NCBI RefSeq assembly: GCF_026213295.1
Contig: NC_079414.1
Location: 3,052,312-3,116,311, forward strand
Source of the DNA: Gadus chalcogrammus
Taxonomy: Eukaryota; Chordata; Actinopteri; Gadiformes; Gadidae
Reading direction: 5' to 3'
Length of the DNA: 64,000 nt
Numbering within the stretch: the first letter of the stretch is position 1; each line of letters starts with the position of its first letter. A program made the position numbers and the translations under genes. Of the stretch, positions 11,204-22,365 are shown piece after piece. The notes beneath the pieces were generated by a model. The model saw only the letters and a list, made by a program, of their open reading frames with translations, did no database searches and was not told the origin of the DNA.

Positions 11204-11319
11204 GTTGGCCAAGGGCCCTGCGACAAAGCCAAGTTCCCCACGACTAAGCCAAGGGCCCCGTGACTAAGCCATGGGCCCCACAACTAAGCCAAGGGCCCCA
11301 CAACTAAGCCATTGCCCCG
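11204..11319. repeat. 20-bp minisatellite, right arm
   Basis: Reverse complement of 6,381-6,496, about six units of CTAAGCCAAGGGCCCCACAA. Confidence 0.85.
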
Positions 11320-13185
11320 CAACTAAGAAGTCATATGGTCCACCTAGAGGCCCAGCGCTTGTAGAGAGACAACGTGTTTGCTTGAGGCAGCCGTCCATTC
11401 ATGGCTCTTGTTTGGAGGGACTTATCAACAGCTATGAGATACAAGACATACTATAAGTGAGATTTTCTCAGAACCTGCACATTAAGTTGATAGGAGTATA
11501 TATTACATGATCATCCTGACTCATGATGCCATGCTCCTTGGCCAAATGCGGCCAAATAGTCAAAGAGTGGAGGATGGGAGCAGGGAGAGCAGGGAGGGGC
11601 CGGTATCAATCAGAAGTAGAGATACAACATGAAGAGTGACACAGAGACACTGTAGCAACTCCAGTAGGGTGGGCTCTGCAGCATACATCAGGGCCAGTGA
11701 CCCGTTCCTCAACGTCCAGAACCGACTCCAGGGGCTGCCCTGAGACGCTTTGAGGAGAAAGAGTTCAGGAATGAAGAAATAAGAAAGAAAGAGATGAAGA
11801 GTGAAAGAAAATAAAAAGGTCATATGGAAAAGTAAAGAAGTTGTAGAAGGGTAAATAAATGAATGCAGATCTGAAACAATCGTATGTATTCCTCATGAGA
11901 ATGAGGGCGAATGAAGAGCGTTTGGTGCTATAGCTAGGCCAGCAGTTGTGACAACAAAGGCCGCAGTGAGGAGAAAGAGGTTCCCTTCCTGAGGTGGAAG
12001 CAGAGAGCCAAACCCAGGCTCCTCCATAAACCATAAGAGACGTGTCCTCATGCTAACTGCCACACCGAAGCACGTTTCTTGTTCCATCTGCTTCTGGGTT
12101 CACCACAGGTGGGACTGAGATGTTCAGGATGAGTCATAAACACACAGGTACACAAATTGACTTAATTTACTAAATGAGTTCTAATACACACTCTCTAATT
12201 GACTGGAGTGTGGGGTGTAATTTGAATGATTAGAGTCGCAGCGTATGCGCCCCTTAATGTCTTCATAGGCACCACAGTCTGTACTGTGATTATTGAGCAT
12301 TGGAGCACAGACTGCACATAACTTAGGGCCGTTACATAGTCGACGCATCGCTACAGCATACGTGTCCAGAAGGCTTATGCGACGCCACGCTTCGGCCGCC
12401 ATTATGTGTCGACACGTAGCAAAACGCGTCCTGCCAATTTTTGATACGCGACGCGCCGATCCATGCAATACTATGCGTCTGTCGGTGGGGGCGATACTGC
12501 AAATATTGTACATTATTTCCACTATAGGTTATATTTACAGAAGAACATATGAGAGATGCGGGAACGTGATTAAGATACATTCACGTCTGCTTTTACTAAT
12601 TTACCTGTGCCAATTTATGCGATACCCTTCCACAGGGGCCAAAGTGCTATTTTTGCTGCGCGGACATCAAACAGCTGATGCGGGATTGTGAACCATTTTA
12701 CTGATTTCTTGTCACCCGCTATTCGTTCTAATTACTGGCCTTATGTGTTTTAATGTTAGCCTAATTTGAATTAATTACGTAATGTTTGTGTGTTCATTGT
12801 TCTGTGTGAAACATAAGTTCAGTAGCCTCTTGACGTGAATGAAATTTGAAAGCCGTGAGTGTGTTAGGTGAATGAAAAATGTGTGCGTGTATGGTGGGTC
12901 AGTTTCTGTATTTGCTGAATAACCCTTTCTCTAATAATGTTTCCTACCATATAATTTCTGTGGACATTATGCGCTATAGCTTTGGCTATAGGCCTACACC
13001 TTAAATAATTCATTCATCTGTCAAGGCAGTAGCTCGTTGTCTAACAATTTTATATGGATATGAATTAATGAGTTTGACGTAAACCAAATTAGTTAACTTG
13101 TGTAATGTGTTAACTAATTAATCAAAAGTCATGCTTCCAAGTGACCAATGTATATACATTTATTGGTCAGTGCGCATACCCAATT

Positions 13186-14160
13186 GTAGCACATTGTACT
13201 GGTGGGGAAACACGCCAGCATCTGACAAAAATAATCTGCCAGCTGCTCCATCGACAATAGGGCTGGCCCGAGTTATTCGAATATTCGAATACTCGGTTTT
13301 TCGGAATATTAGTATTCAAATTTTAAATCAGTATTCAGAGCTTCGGTTTAGATTTTCACGTTACGTGACGTTACCAGAGCGCAGGTGAGGCAACTATAAG
13401 CCCGTTCCAGCGGACACCAAGGCAGAGAAGCGGGAGAGGTGGAGGAAGAACTAGTAATCTTGTTTCCCTTTTCTGTTTTTCCACTTTACACAAACATTAG
13501 CGGGTCCCTGAGGAAAAGTACTACTTAGCGAACTGCTAACCTTAGGCTTAGTTGTTTGTTTACGTTCGCTTTACAGCGCCGCCGCGCAATCAAACTGTGA
13601 CTGGCTTGCTGCAGAGGGTGAGCGTCTTGGGAATACCCGGTCAATAGTGGATATAATATGGACACATAAGACAATCAATATTCGGTATTGTTATGATTTC
13701 TTGTAACAAAATTCCCTGAAAAGATGCACGTTCCAGGATTGAATTGAAAAGCTCCCGTAAGGGCTGAGATGGCGTCAGAGGACAGCTGATTTGGAACGGA
13801 GCAACAGCTGTTCGCTTTCACGGGGAAAAACTAAGGAATTTAACCTACTTAGGCCTACTAATTAACGTTCAAAAGCTATTAAATCTTCAACAAAATATGC
13901 AGATACTGTCAAATCGGTTCCAGGGAGTATATAGGTTATTAATGTGGTTTTTGATGTTGTTTTTTTCTGGAACGAGTATTCGAATATTCGCTCGGAAAAA
14001 CCAACGAGTATTCGAAGCCTGAAAAATGGCATTCGGGCCAGCCCTACCTGACAAGGGCGGTTTGGTGAGAGTCTGAAGATATCGGATGACTCGCGAAAGG
14101 AGATCATCAAACTTTGGCGCCGACATCCGAAAATACGGGAAATGCCTCTCCTGTCCAGGC
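13186..14160 (-). pseudogene. Harbinger transposase remnant (right arm copy)
   Basis: Minus-strand counterpart of 3,540-4,493. The YFRMSAPKFDDLLSRV segment lies just above 14,046 and the DYFLSDAG-type C-terminal segment at 13,186-13,257, separated by the MITE. Same deletion of the catalytic core; local indels shift frames relative to the left copy. Confidence 0.6.
13258..14046. mobile_element. hAT-type MITE (right arm copy)
   Basis: Mirror of 3,649-4,421. One TSD copy is intact (CCTGACAA, 14,047-14,054); the other, just before 13,258, has diverged to ATCGACAA. That difference between arms is the kind seen throughout the inner palindrome. Confidence 0.85.
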
Positions 14161-15259
14161 TTCACATTGGAAGGCCCCAGAGAAACAATTTCCCAACATG
14201 ATCTCGTGTGGTATTTAAAGGGCGCACATACCACGCCTATCTCTGCGCTTCATCACTCTTCTTTCGTAGCCACTTTGATCGGAATGTCACTGGAATGTCA
14301 CCGCGAAAGCACCGGTGACTCTGCTGCCACCCATGGCGGAGTGGTGTATTGCATGCCATGTATTGCCCGCAACGTTCGCTTTAGCTGTGTAGACTATGAA
14401 AGGATGCGCGTCGCTCGCAGTCACTCACGTGGGTTACGCGCGTTGCTTGCGTTGACTATGTTAACGGCCCTAAGAGGGCGAGTTGTTGAAAGGGTTGAGA
14501 GGATTGAACTTTCTGTACAGCACATTGCTTGAAAAAGTCACGTTCAGGTTTATAAATAGTAATTCTACAGTATGTAGCCATATTAGTGAATCACTGGATA
14601 TTAAACTGCTTCGGCAACGGTTCACTGCAGGAAGTTTCCAGTGACCTTTCCACATGTTGAGTATAAAACATTATGACGCATACTTTGCTGTTTGAATGTG
14701 GTCGCTTATACCTTTGGAGGATATTCAAGCCTGAAACACATTCATTCCAGGCCCCTGTAGCATTAGGCCAGAGCTTTATATAAGAAATTGCACTTTTTGC
14801 AGTCTGCGCTGAAGCAAGTCGCAGAGGAGCAGAGCAGCATCTGCTGTGGTGCACACACACCTGGGAAGCATTTAGGTTGTCCTCTGGTGTCCGGCCTGGG
14901 CCTCCTCACTGGGAGAGGGAGTCCAGAGGCACCAGTCAGGGTGGGGGTCTCTCGTTATCAAATCAATGTCAACAGGCTCACCAAAGCATGTCCTGGTTGA
15001 TCAGGGCAAACGGTACGCAGGTATGCGATGCACATTATGGTGATGTACTAGGAACGGCGTCCTTCCACTTTAAAGGGAGAACAGGCTGATTGCACTTCAA
15101 TGCAAGTCTTCACTCTGCACTTCTTCTCCCACATTCGGTTCTGCTGGTTAGGATCTGATATGTCTGGCAAGCGGATCCTAGCATATAATTGCCAAGGGGG
15201 AATTAACTGAACTAACTCCATTGATGGTATTCTGCAGTGTGGAGGCTGGCCTTCACACT

Positions 15260-15383
15260 GACATGCCACTATGCCGACGGTTCAATGTTCCGAAAACGGA
15301 ACCCATTGGTCCGAAGGTCCGATTGTCCGACTTTTCAAAAAGGAAACTTGTTTAAACTTATACCTCATACCATGTATTTAGTA

Positions 15384-15440
<57 letters not shown>

Positions 15441-15738
15441 GTTCTGCCCGTGTTGAGAATTAGACCTACGCTCTCTGTCCATGGGGCTGAAACACCGTGT
15501 CGAAATGAAGTGAAGCGTTGTCACTTTGCTCTCCAATATTCATCGTGAACGTGATATGTAGGAGAGAGAGTGGGAGAGAGCGAGAGAGAGCGAGGTATAA
15601 AACTCTTTATATGTAGGCCTATTCGGCATATTGAACCGTCGGCCTAATGCGCCTCCTTTTTGAAAAGTCGGACAAACTGATCTTCGGACCAATGGGTTCC
15701 GTTTTCGGAAAATTGAACCGTCGGCATAGTGGCATGTC
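15260..15738. mobile_element. Foldback/MITE-like element with 84-bp inverted ends (right arm)
   Basis: Mirror copy of the element at 1,964-2,442. Its GT microsatellite lies at 15,386-15,439 and differs slightly in length from the left-arm tract. Confidence 0.6.
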
Positions 15739-16915
15739 GATCTAATGGGAAATATTTCGGACCATTGAGACGTCGGAACAATGAGGTGTCGGAATTACGG
15801 GCAGGCCCCCATGGAACACGCCTGCAGCACCAATGGAAGGGATGCATACAGCAGTGTGTGTTGTCATCCCATTAATGCTCCGTCCAGAGAATTTATATAC
15901 TAAATAGCACGTGGGCTCACTGGTGCAGAAGACCTGGTGCGCATGGGGGCGCAATTATTCATATATGAACAAGCAATGAAGATGAGTATGTTCCTTGAAG
16001 CGGATGACAGGTTTATAATGTTGTCAGAACAGCGTGAGGCCAATTAGCCTCTGAGGCTGTTAGCATACTATTATGAGGACGCATGACAATAAAGGCACTT
16101 TATCCATGACTTTATGGCCTGTTGATGACCCCTTAAGCACATTCTATATCTGGTATGGCTCTTATGTGTTCTTAATTGCCTCATTAAAAACATGGATTTG
16201 ATCAGAGAGGGACGGGAGTCAATGTGATGGGTCAGAAAGAAGCCACATTGGATGAGGAGGGGTTAGTGTCCTTGTAGACCTACAGAACTCTGGATCCCTG
16301 ATACGATGAGGAGCAACATGCTCAAAGTCTGATCCCAAAACAATATGTTACCGGGAACCCAACATCCACACTGCCTATTTAATTAACTGCTGCTAGAAAG
16401 TGTTGAGTCCGAGGGGCTGTGTGAGGTTTTATTTAAAGTTTATAACGAGTTTATATCACTTCAAGCTTTCTTTTATCTTCTTTGTCTTAAATGAGCCTTT
16501 GGAACATGGCCTCTTTAAAATATGGGGTTGAGTGCTGGGCCAAATTAGGTGAGTGATGGGGCTGCAGATAAAAGGCGAGATAATTAGCAAAACAAGGTGT
16601 GGATAAGGGGAGATAAATGATCAACGGACGCGTAAGCTCTGAACAACCTAAGCGGGGAATTCTACACATTAATGAGGATGAGAGGGTTTGATGAAAACCG
16701 CAATGTGATCACCAAAGAAGGGAAGGGAAAGCAGTTTGGAATGTGTGTGCAGAAATATGAGGAAGATTACTTTGTGATTAGGACTTTTACCTTTACATGC
16801 CATGTTTCAATGACTTGGATGTCCACACAGACTGAAGATGTCTCTACTTTAGGAAGCCCCAATTTTAGGCCCTGGGTCCAGAACCGACTTTAGGACTGGA
16901 TCTAAAACCGGATCC

Positions 16916-17108
16916 ATGGTGACTCACAACACAGTTACTCCTCTTGTAACTTAGTTGTTGATGGTGACTCACAACACAGTGACTCCCCTTGTAACTGTGT
17001 TGTCGAGGGTGACTCACAACACAGGGACTGCTCTTGTAAGTGTGTTGTCGATGGTGACTCACAACACAGTGACCCGTCTTGTAACTGTGTTGTCGATAGT
17101 GGTGACTC
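16916..17108. repeat. 45-bp minisatellite, right-arm copy
   Basis: Reverse-complement copy of the array at 592-784 with the same unit number and no length change, in the well-conserved outer part of the palindrome. Confidence 0.9.
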
Positions 17109-17699
17109 TCTCGATAGTGGTGAAGCTTACTTGCAGAACAATAAGTCGATTAATGGCCGTACTTTCAGTTGCATGAAGCTGTGACACACAGTGATCTGGT
17201 ATGAAGTGGTACTCCTTGCCTCGCTGGCAGAACAGGCCCACGCACACACGTCTGGGTCTGTATGCGTCTACGTTTGGGTCTAAGTATGTGTATATTTCTA
17301 TATTGACTCTGGAATGGTAGCTTCATCTGCAGTCATATTATGGGATAGTGATCCCTGCAGATGCCAGTGCAGTCTGCATTAAATCATTGTTTTCCAGCGT
17401 AGGAGAAGCTCTGGGTAAAAATCTGAAAGCTTTGCACATTTTCAATTGTCTCATATCAAGACATCAAGAACCGGTTCAAGCCCACCAATGTTCTTCAGGA
17501 ACAAATATCAGCCTGGAAAACACCAAGAGATTTCTCTGTACTGCTAGCCCTCTGCATTCTGAAAGCATTGTGGTTTTAAGAGGATTAAAAAGAGGTTATC
17601 CTGGAACAATTTTGCTCACTGATCAAATGCATCACACACATCTCAACTTTTGAATTGCTCACTGATCTGCAAGTAAAGTCTTTGGTATTTCTTGCCTAA

Positions 17700-18080
17700 A
17701 CAACACCTGTTTCACTATGGGAACACAGTTCTCATTCATAAAACGTGAGGATAACGCATGACTTGACCTGGTAGGCCTCCTGCCCCCTGCTATGTATCCA
17801 CCTCAGGGAACTGGGTGTGATTGTACTGTACAAGCAGACCTTCTGCTTCTACCCTACCTCACTAGTGGCTAAGTGCAGAAGGATGTCAGGTAGTCTCTGG
17901 CTGCTGAGCCCGGGTCAGAGGTCACAGTCCACCAGGCTGACGGCTGCTCCGCTGCTCCCCAGCAGTGTTTACAGGACCTTTGGAGAGGCAGCCCATGTTT
18001 AGTGAGGGGAGCTTGGTCTTCTTATTGCAGATGTACTTCTAATGCCTTGGGGAATAGGGCCTTCAATGTGCGCTGAAACT
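17700..18080. other. Non-repeated stretch after the palindrome
   Basis: First sequence outside the palindrome. Short open frames exist on both strands around 17,817-18,002, but none resembles a known protein or the sarcoglycan exons. Probably intronic. Confidence 0.4.
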
Positions 18081-18081
<1 letters not shown>

Positions 18082-18143
<62 letters not shown>

Positions 18144-18170
18144 ACACACACAAACAATTGTACACACAAA

Positions 18171-18245
<75 letters not shown>

Positions 18246-18253
18246 TGTACACA

Positions 18254-18316
<63 letters not shown>

Positions 18317-18330
18317 CACACACACAAACA
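18082..18330. repeat. Compound (CA)n microsatellite
   Basis: Three long CA tracts separated by short ACAAACA and TTGTACACACAAA interruptions. Frames through it are purely repeat-derived. Confidence 0.98.
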
Positions 18331-18519
18331 CAAACCTCCCAGTTGTTCCCAGGGAAGTGGCTTCAATGATTTTTCACCATCGGGGGTCCACAGCAGGGAT
18401 TTTAAACTTTCAAAGTGTCAAAAGTCCTGCACACACACGTCTGTGCGTCGTTTTGTATGTTTCCGTGAAATACAGTCACAGTCACATAAATGGCCATCGT
18501 TACATGTATTGTAAAATTG

Positions 18520-18870
18520 ATTGGAAACACTTTATGATAAGGGGACTTTAATTAATATCATTAACCATTTACAAAAAGCATTAACGAACAATAAACTAGC
18601 AGTTGATTGACAATTAACTTTACAAGTTGACTTTACAAATGGTGTCTAGGTTTACTTGTGATCATGTTAACTAAGGTATTAATTGAGACATTATTTTATA
18701 GGGTTAACCCTGACCCTAATGATGCTTATTACTGCATTAACTTATGGATATTAATGTTTACTATAGATTAGTTAACTGTTATTTACTTGGTTAATGCTTA
18801 CCACAGCATTTATGATCAATGAATTACTGGTAAACTTGTGACTTGTAAACTACAACCACAGCCCTGCCTC
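18520..18870. repeat. AT-rich TTAA/GTTAAC-rich degenerate repeat
   Basis: Many short words such as CATTAAC, GTTAACT and TTAATG recur irregularly, beginning near GGAAACACTTTATGATAA. It resembles degenerate fish dispersed repeats of this composition; no boundaries seen. Confidence 0.4.
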
Positions 18871-19106
18871 TGTCTGACTCCCAGAGCAAGGTGGCGGTTC
18901 TCACTCTGAAAGCTTGTTCATCTGCCCTCCCAGTGATGCTATCAACAAGAACACGGCATAACCAGTACAGCAGCCACTCCCAGTTTGTCCAAGTAGCGCA
19001 CAATACTTATTAAGAACTCAAACACAATCTCCAACAAAGGGAAGCCTGGTATCAAAACCAATGCGCCTGCATATTTCTCTGTTCCTTCACATTTGCATTC
19101 GCATGA

Positions 19107-19108
<2 letters not shown>

Positions 19109-19163
<55 letters not shown>
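19109..19163 (-). repeat. (CA)n tract ~14 bp downstream of the sgcz exon donor
   Basis: On the plus strand this is (GT)n. In the sense of the gene it is a CA repeat starting within about 15 bases of the GTAAG donor. hnRNP L is known to bind intronic CA repeats and change use of nearby splice sites; a role here is inference. Confidence 0.9.
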
Positions 19164-19165
<2 letters not shown>

Positions 19166-19177
19166 TGTGCCTCTTAC

Positions 19178-19265
19178 CAACGGTGAGCTGACCAGTTACT
19201 TGTCCCAGGTTGTTTCTGGCGTTCACTGTCACGTTCCTGTCTGACTGCAGGATCAACGGGCTGTC
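19178..19265 (-). CDS. sgcz: Internal exon of a sarcoglycan gene, best match zeta-sarcoglycan
   Basis: The minus strand encodes 29 codons plus one base; residues include DSPLILQSDRNVTVNARN and GQVTGQLTVG. From memory of the family this matches the extracellular segment of zeta-sarcoglycan better than gamma ('LLLQSTQNVTVNARN') or delta ('YFKSARNVTVN'). Sarcoglycans are single-pass type II membrane glycoproteins of the dystrophin-associated complex at the muscle and neural cell surface. The NVT sequon is a likely N-glycosylation site. The acceptor is a pyrimidine-rich tract ending CCCCCAG and the donor is GTTG|GTAAG. Entry phase is 0 and exit phase 1; the 88-bp length fits the family as I remember it. 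No other exon was found, so neighbouring introns extend across much or all of the window. A CA repeat lies immediately inside the downstream intron. Confidence 0.88.
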
Positions 19266-19437
19266 CTGGGGGCAAAACAAACAGAAAAGAGTTTACTTCA
19301 AGCTGTCCATCAACCCCTCCAACCCTATCTGGTCCAACAACTAGTGCCCTTCAGTGAAGAGTCAAATGGACAAACTATTTACTATCCCTTTTTTTCCCTC
19401 TCGAAAATTTGTGCTGCATGAAAAGACAGACAGACAG

Positions 19438-19481
19438 ACACACACGACACACACACACACACACACACACACAACCACACA

Positions 19482-19520
<39 letters not shown>

Positions 19521-19540
19521 ACACACACCCACACACACAG
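19438..19540. repeat. Interrupted (CA)n microsatellite
   Basis: CA repeats preceded by a short (GACA)n-like run, with CCACAC interruptions. It lies about 170 bp upstream of the sgcz exon in gene sense. Confidence 0.97.
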
Positions 19541-19721
19541 AATGAAACAATTACATTTTGCGCAGTTTCTAATTAGCAGTTAAACAAAGGCCTATCACAT
19601 GATAACTACTCATTAATTCAAAACAAATTAATAAATTAAATCAAAAGTTCTGCAAACTCCTCTGTGTAAATTGCACAATTTGTCAAACATCACCGTCCAA
19701 ATGCCTTATCCAAAAGCAGTC

Positions 19722-19996
19722 TTATTAAACACCAGCCTCACTCACAACCAGCCTTATTAAACACCAGCCTCATCCAATATCAGCCTTTTTAAATAGCAGC
19801 CTCAAACAATAACAGTCATATTGAATCGCAGCCTAATCTTATACCAGCCTCATCCAACACCAGCCTCATTAAACACCAGCATCATTAAACACCAGCCTCA
19901 TTAAAGATCAGCCTCATATTATACCAGCCTGATTAATAAACAGCCTCATCCAACACCAGCCTCATCAAACACCAGCCTCATTCAACACCAGCCTCA
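19722..19996. repeat. 16-bp minisatellite (ACCAGCCTCATTAAAC)
   Basis: About seventeen degenerate units of ACCAGCCTCATTAAAC, with variants such as CATCCAACACC and TTATTAAACACC. No coding sense. Confidence 0.85.
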
Positions 19997-21300
19997 ATTA
20001 TAAATAGCATTTGTTAATAAGTGAGGGTGCCGTTGTAATGGCCACAGATAAAACGATAGGGAATTCCCTCCAAAGCACCTGTCTGTCAGCCAGTTCTGTC
20101 TTCCCTTTAACGAGGAGGAAGTTAAAGTTAATTGTTCCAATAAAATAATGTTTGTTATTCTTAAAGGGGAAATCATATGGACCGTCATATAGCTCCGCTT
20201 TCCTACGTAATTCCGCTCAATTTTAATTTCCCTTCAGGACTACATATGGGTTTGCTGATGTCTATGGTTCCCCAAAACCTTTTCCTGCAATAGCAGAGCT
20301 GACACCAGTAGACGTTCATATTCATGACAGGTATATGAACCAGTACTCTCCTATATAAGAAAACAGCCGAGCATAAAGTGTCTTCTTCAATCAGCGTCCG
20401 TATCCTCTCATATTGCAACAGAGGCTGCTGGATTTCCTTCTTTTCACACTTTTATCCAGATTATTGCCATCTATCTCCGTGTCTGCTTTCACTGTTCCTC
20501 TCCTCCTCCTCCTCCTCCCTCCCCAGTGCCACCATGCTCCTCTCCTCCCCCCTCTTCCTCCTCCTTCCTCTGCAGTGCTACCACACTCCTCTCCTCCTCC
20601 TGGTCTTGGTCTCATGATCTGGCTGTGTGGGGCCCTGCCATCTGTTGATACGTCCTAGTGGCCCTGCCTCCTGTTGCTGCTCCGTGGTGGCCCTGCCTGG
20701 ACGGGCCTTCCTCTCGAGTGCTCTGAGACCTTCTCCTGGTTCGCCTGGCTGTGTTGGGGTCTGGACTTTAAAACCCTAGGGCATAGTCCTGGGACTTAAA
20801 TGGCGACGGTCATCCCAACACCAACCAGGCCACCATTAGAGGAATGAGGCTCCTGCATCACATCGGCAAACAGACGGTGTGAGTCTGTGTGTGTGCGTTT
20901 GGTTTGTGTGTTTGTTTACGTGAGAAAGACAAACGGCCCTTAGTAAAATAGGACAAATGCATTGACATTAATTGTGTTCTTGTTAATGAGTCAATGATTT
21001 TCTGAAGGCTGTTTCTGCTCTAAGGTTATGTTGTGCTTGGTGATGAGTGAGCTTTGGTCTCCAGAACTGGGGTAGTGTATTGTCCTATCTTTCTAGATTC
21101 TCTCTCCCTATTTCTAATAGCTTTTGCGTGTTGTGGAATGAAGTGCTGACAGGTAACCACGTTTCTTTGTTGATTTCTCCAAATCAATATTGTGGTACAT
21201 TCTGGAATGACTTCCAAATGGAAATTGGTCAAGTTGGAGATTTGTTTATGGGAACTGAACCAAATTCATAATATTATGACTGCCTGCTCTCTACACAAAC
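19997..21300. other. Intron-like stretch
   Basis: No gene recognised. Contains a pyrimidine-rich CTCCTCCT run (about 20,500-20,605) and a segment with repeated GTGGCCCTGCC words (about 20,630-20,720). Short open frames lack similarity to known proteins. Confidence 0.5.
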
Positions 21301-22166
21301 AGAGTTCTGTAGGTCTACAAGGACACTAACCCCTCCTCATCCAATGTGGCTTCTTTCTGACCCATCACATTGACTCCCGTCCCTCTCTGATCAAATCCAT
21401 GTTTTTACTAAGAACACATAAGAGCCATACCAGATATAGAATGTGCTTAAGGGGTCATCAACAGGCCATAAAGTCATGGATAAAGTGCCATTATTGTCAT
21501 GCGTCCTCATAATAGTATGCTAACAACCTCAGAGGCTAATTGGCCTCACGCTGTTCTGACAAAATTATAAACCTGTCATCCGCTTCAAGGAACATACTCA
21601 TCTTCATTGCTTGTTCATATATGAATAATTGCGCCCCCGTGCGCACCAGGTCTTCTGCACCAGTGAGCCCACGTGCTATTTAGTATATAAATGCTCTGGA
21701 CGGAGCATTAATGGGATGACAACACACACTGCTGTATGCATCCCTTCCATTGGTGCTGCAGGCATGTTCCATGGGGGCCTGCCCGTAATTCCGACACCTC
21801 ATTGTTCCGACGTCTCAATGGTCCGAATATTTCCCTTAGATCGCGAATGCCACTATGCCGACGGTTCAATGTTCCGAAAACCGGTACCCATTGGTCCGAA
21901 GATCAGTTTGTCCGAACTTTCAAAAAGGAGGCGCAATTAGGCAACGGTTCAATATGCCGAATTAGGCTCCTACATAATAAAGAGTTTTATACCTTGCCTT
22001 CGCGCTCTCGCTCTCTCTCGCTCTCTCTCTCCTCGCTCTCTCCCACATCTCTCTCCTACATATCACGTTCACGTGAATATTGGAGAGCAAAGTGACAACC
22101 CTTCACTTCACTTCGACATCACGGTGTTTCAGCCCCATGGACAGAGATCGTAGGTCTAATTCTCAA
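21301..22166 (+). repeat. Third copy of the left-arm repeat 1,411-2,265
   Basis: Direct-orientation copy starting at AGAGTTCTGTAGGTCTACAA and ending where both copies run into CA repeats after AACACGGGCACGAA. It carries the CCGA 16-bp repeat (21,780-21,965) and a longer CTCTCG run than the arm copy. It is visibly diverged from the arms, so it is an older dispersed copy rather than part of the palindrome. Confidence 0.9.
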
Positions 22167-22179
22167 CACGGGCACGAAC

Positions 22180-22254
22180 ACACACACCACACACACCACA
22201 CACAAACACACACACACTAAACCACTCACATAAACCCCCCCCCTACACACAACA

Positions 22255-22329
<75 letters not shown>

Positions 22330-22365
22330 ACACCACACACACACACTACACACACACACCGGGAC
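22180..22365. repeat. Interrupted (CA)n tract at the end of the dispersed repeat
   Basis: CA repeats with CCACAC and CCCCCC interruptions. The tract replaces the second inverted end seen in the palindrome copies. Confidence 0.95.

Larger units (their letters stand above)
12326..14470 (-). mobile_element. PIF/Harbinger-type element (right arm copy)
   Basis: Mirror copy of the element at 3,220-5,379, with TTA at 12,323-12,325 and TAA at 14,471-14,473. It carries the same nested MITE. The two copies differ by many small indels. Confidence 0.75.
8817..17699 (-). repeat. Right arm of the ~17.7-kb inverted repeat
   Basis: Reverse-complement copy of 1-8,808. The arm ends at 17,699, after which the sequence is not repeated. 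Paired coordinates add up to about 17,625 near the axis and 17,700-17,702 at the outside, so the right arm is net ~75 bp longer, largely because its E-box minisatellite (9,681-9,955) has more units. Transposon insertions, including the nested hAT in Harbinger, are shared by both arms, so the arms were copied after those insertions or are one locus assembled twice. Confidence 0.97.

Noticed and set aside
17817..18002. Candidate sgcz exon 3' of the identified one
   Set aside because: Neither strand encodes the expected following sarcoglycan segment (VEAQ..RFEV-type) and no exon-like splice pair fits.
18042..18551. Long His/Thr and Cys/Val repeat open frames
   Set aside because: Translations of (CA)n/(GT)n tracts, as are those near 2,244, 15,237, 22,119, 55,829 and 56,935.
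20391..20658. Leucine/serine- or glycine/arginine-rich open frames
   Set aside because: Derived from a CTCCTCC-rich low-complexity run; no domain or splice context.
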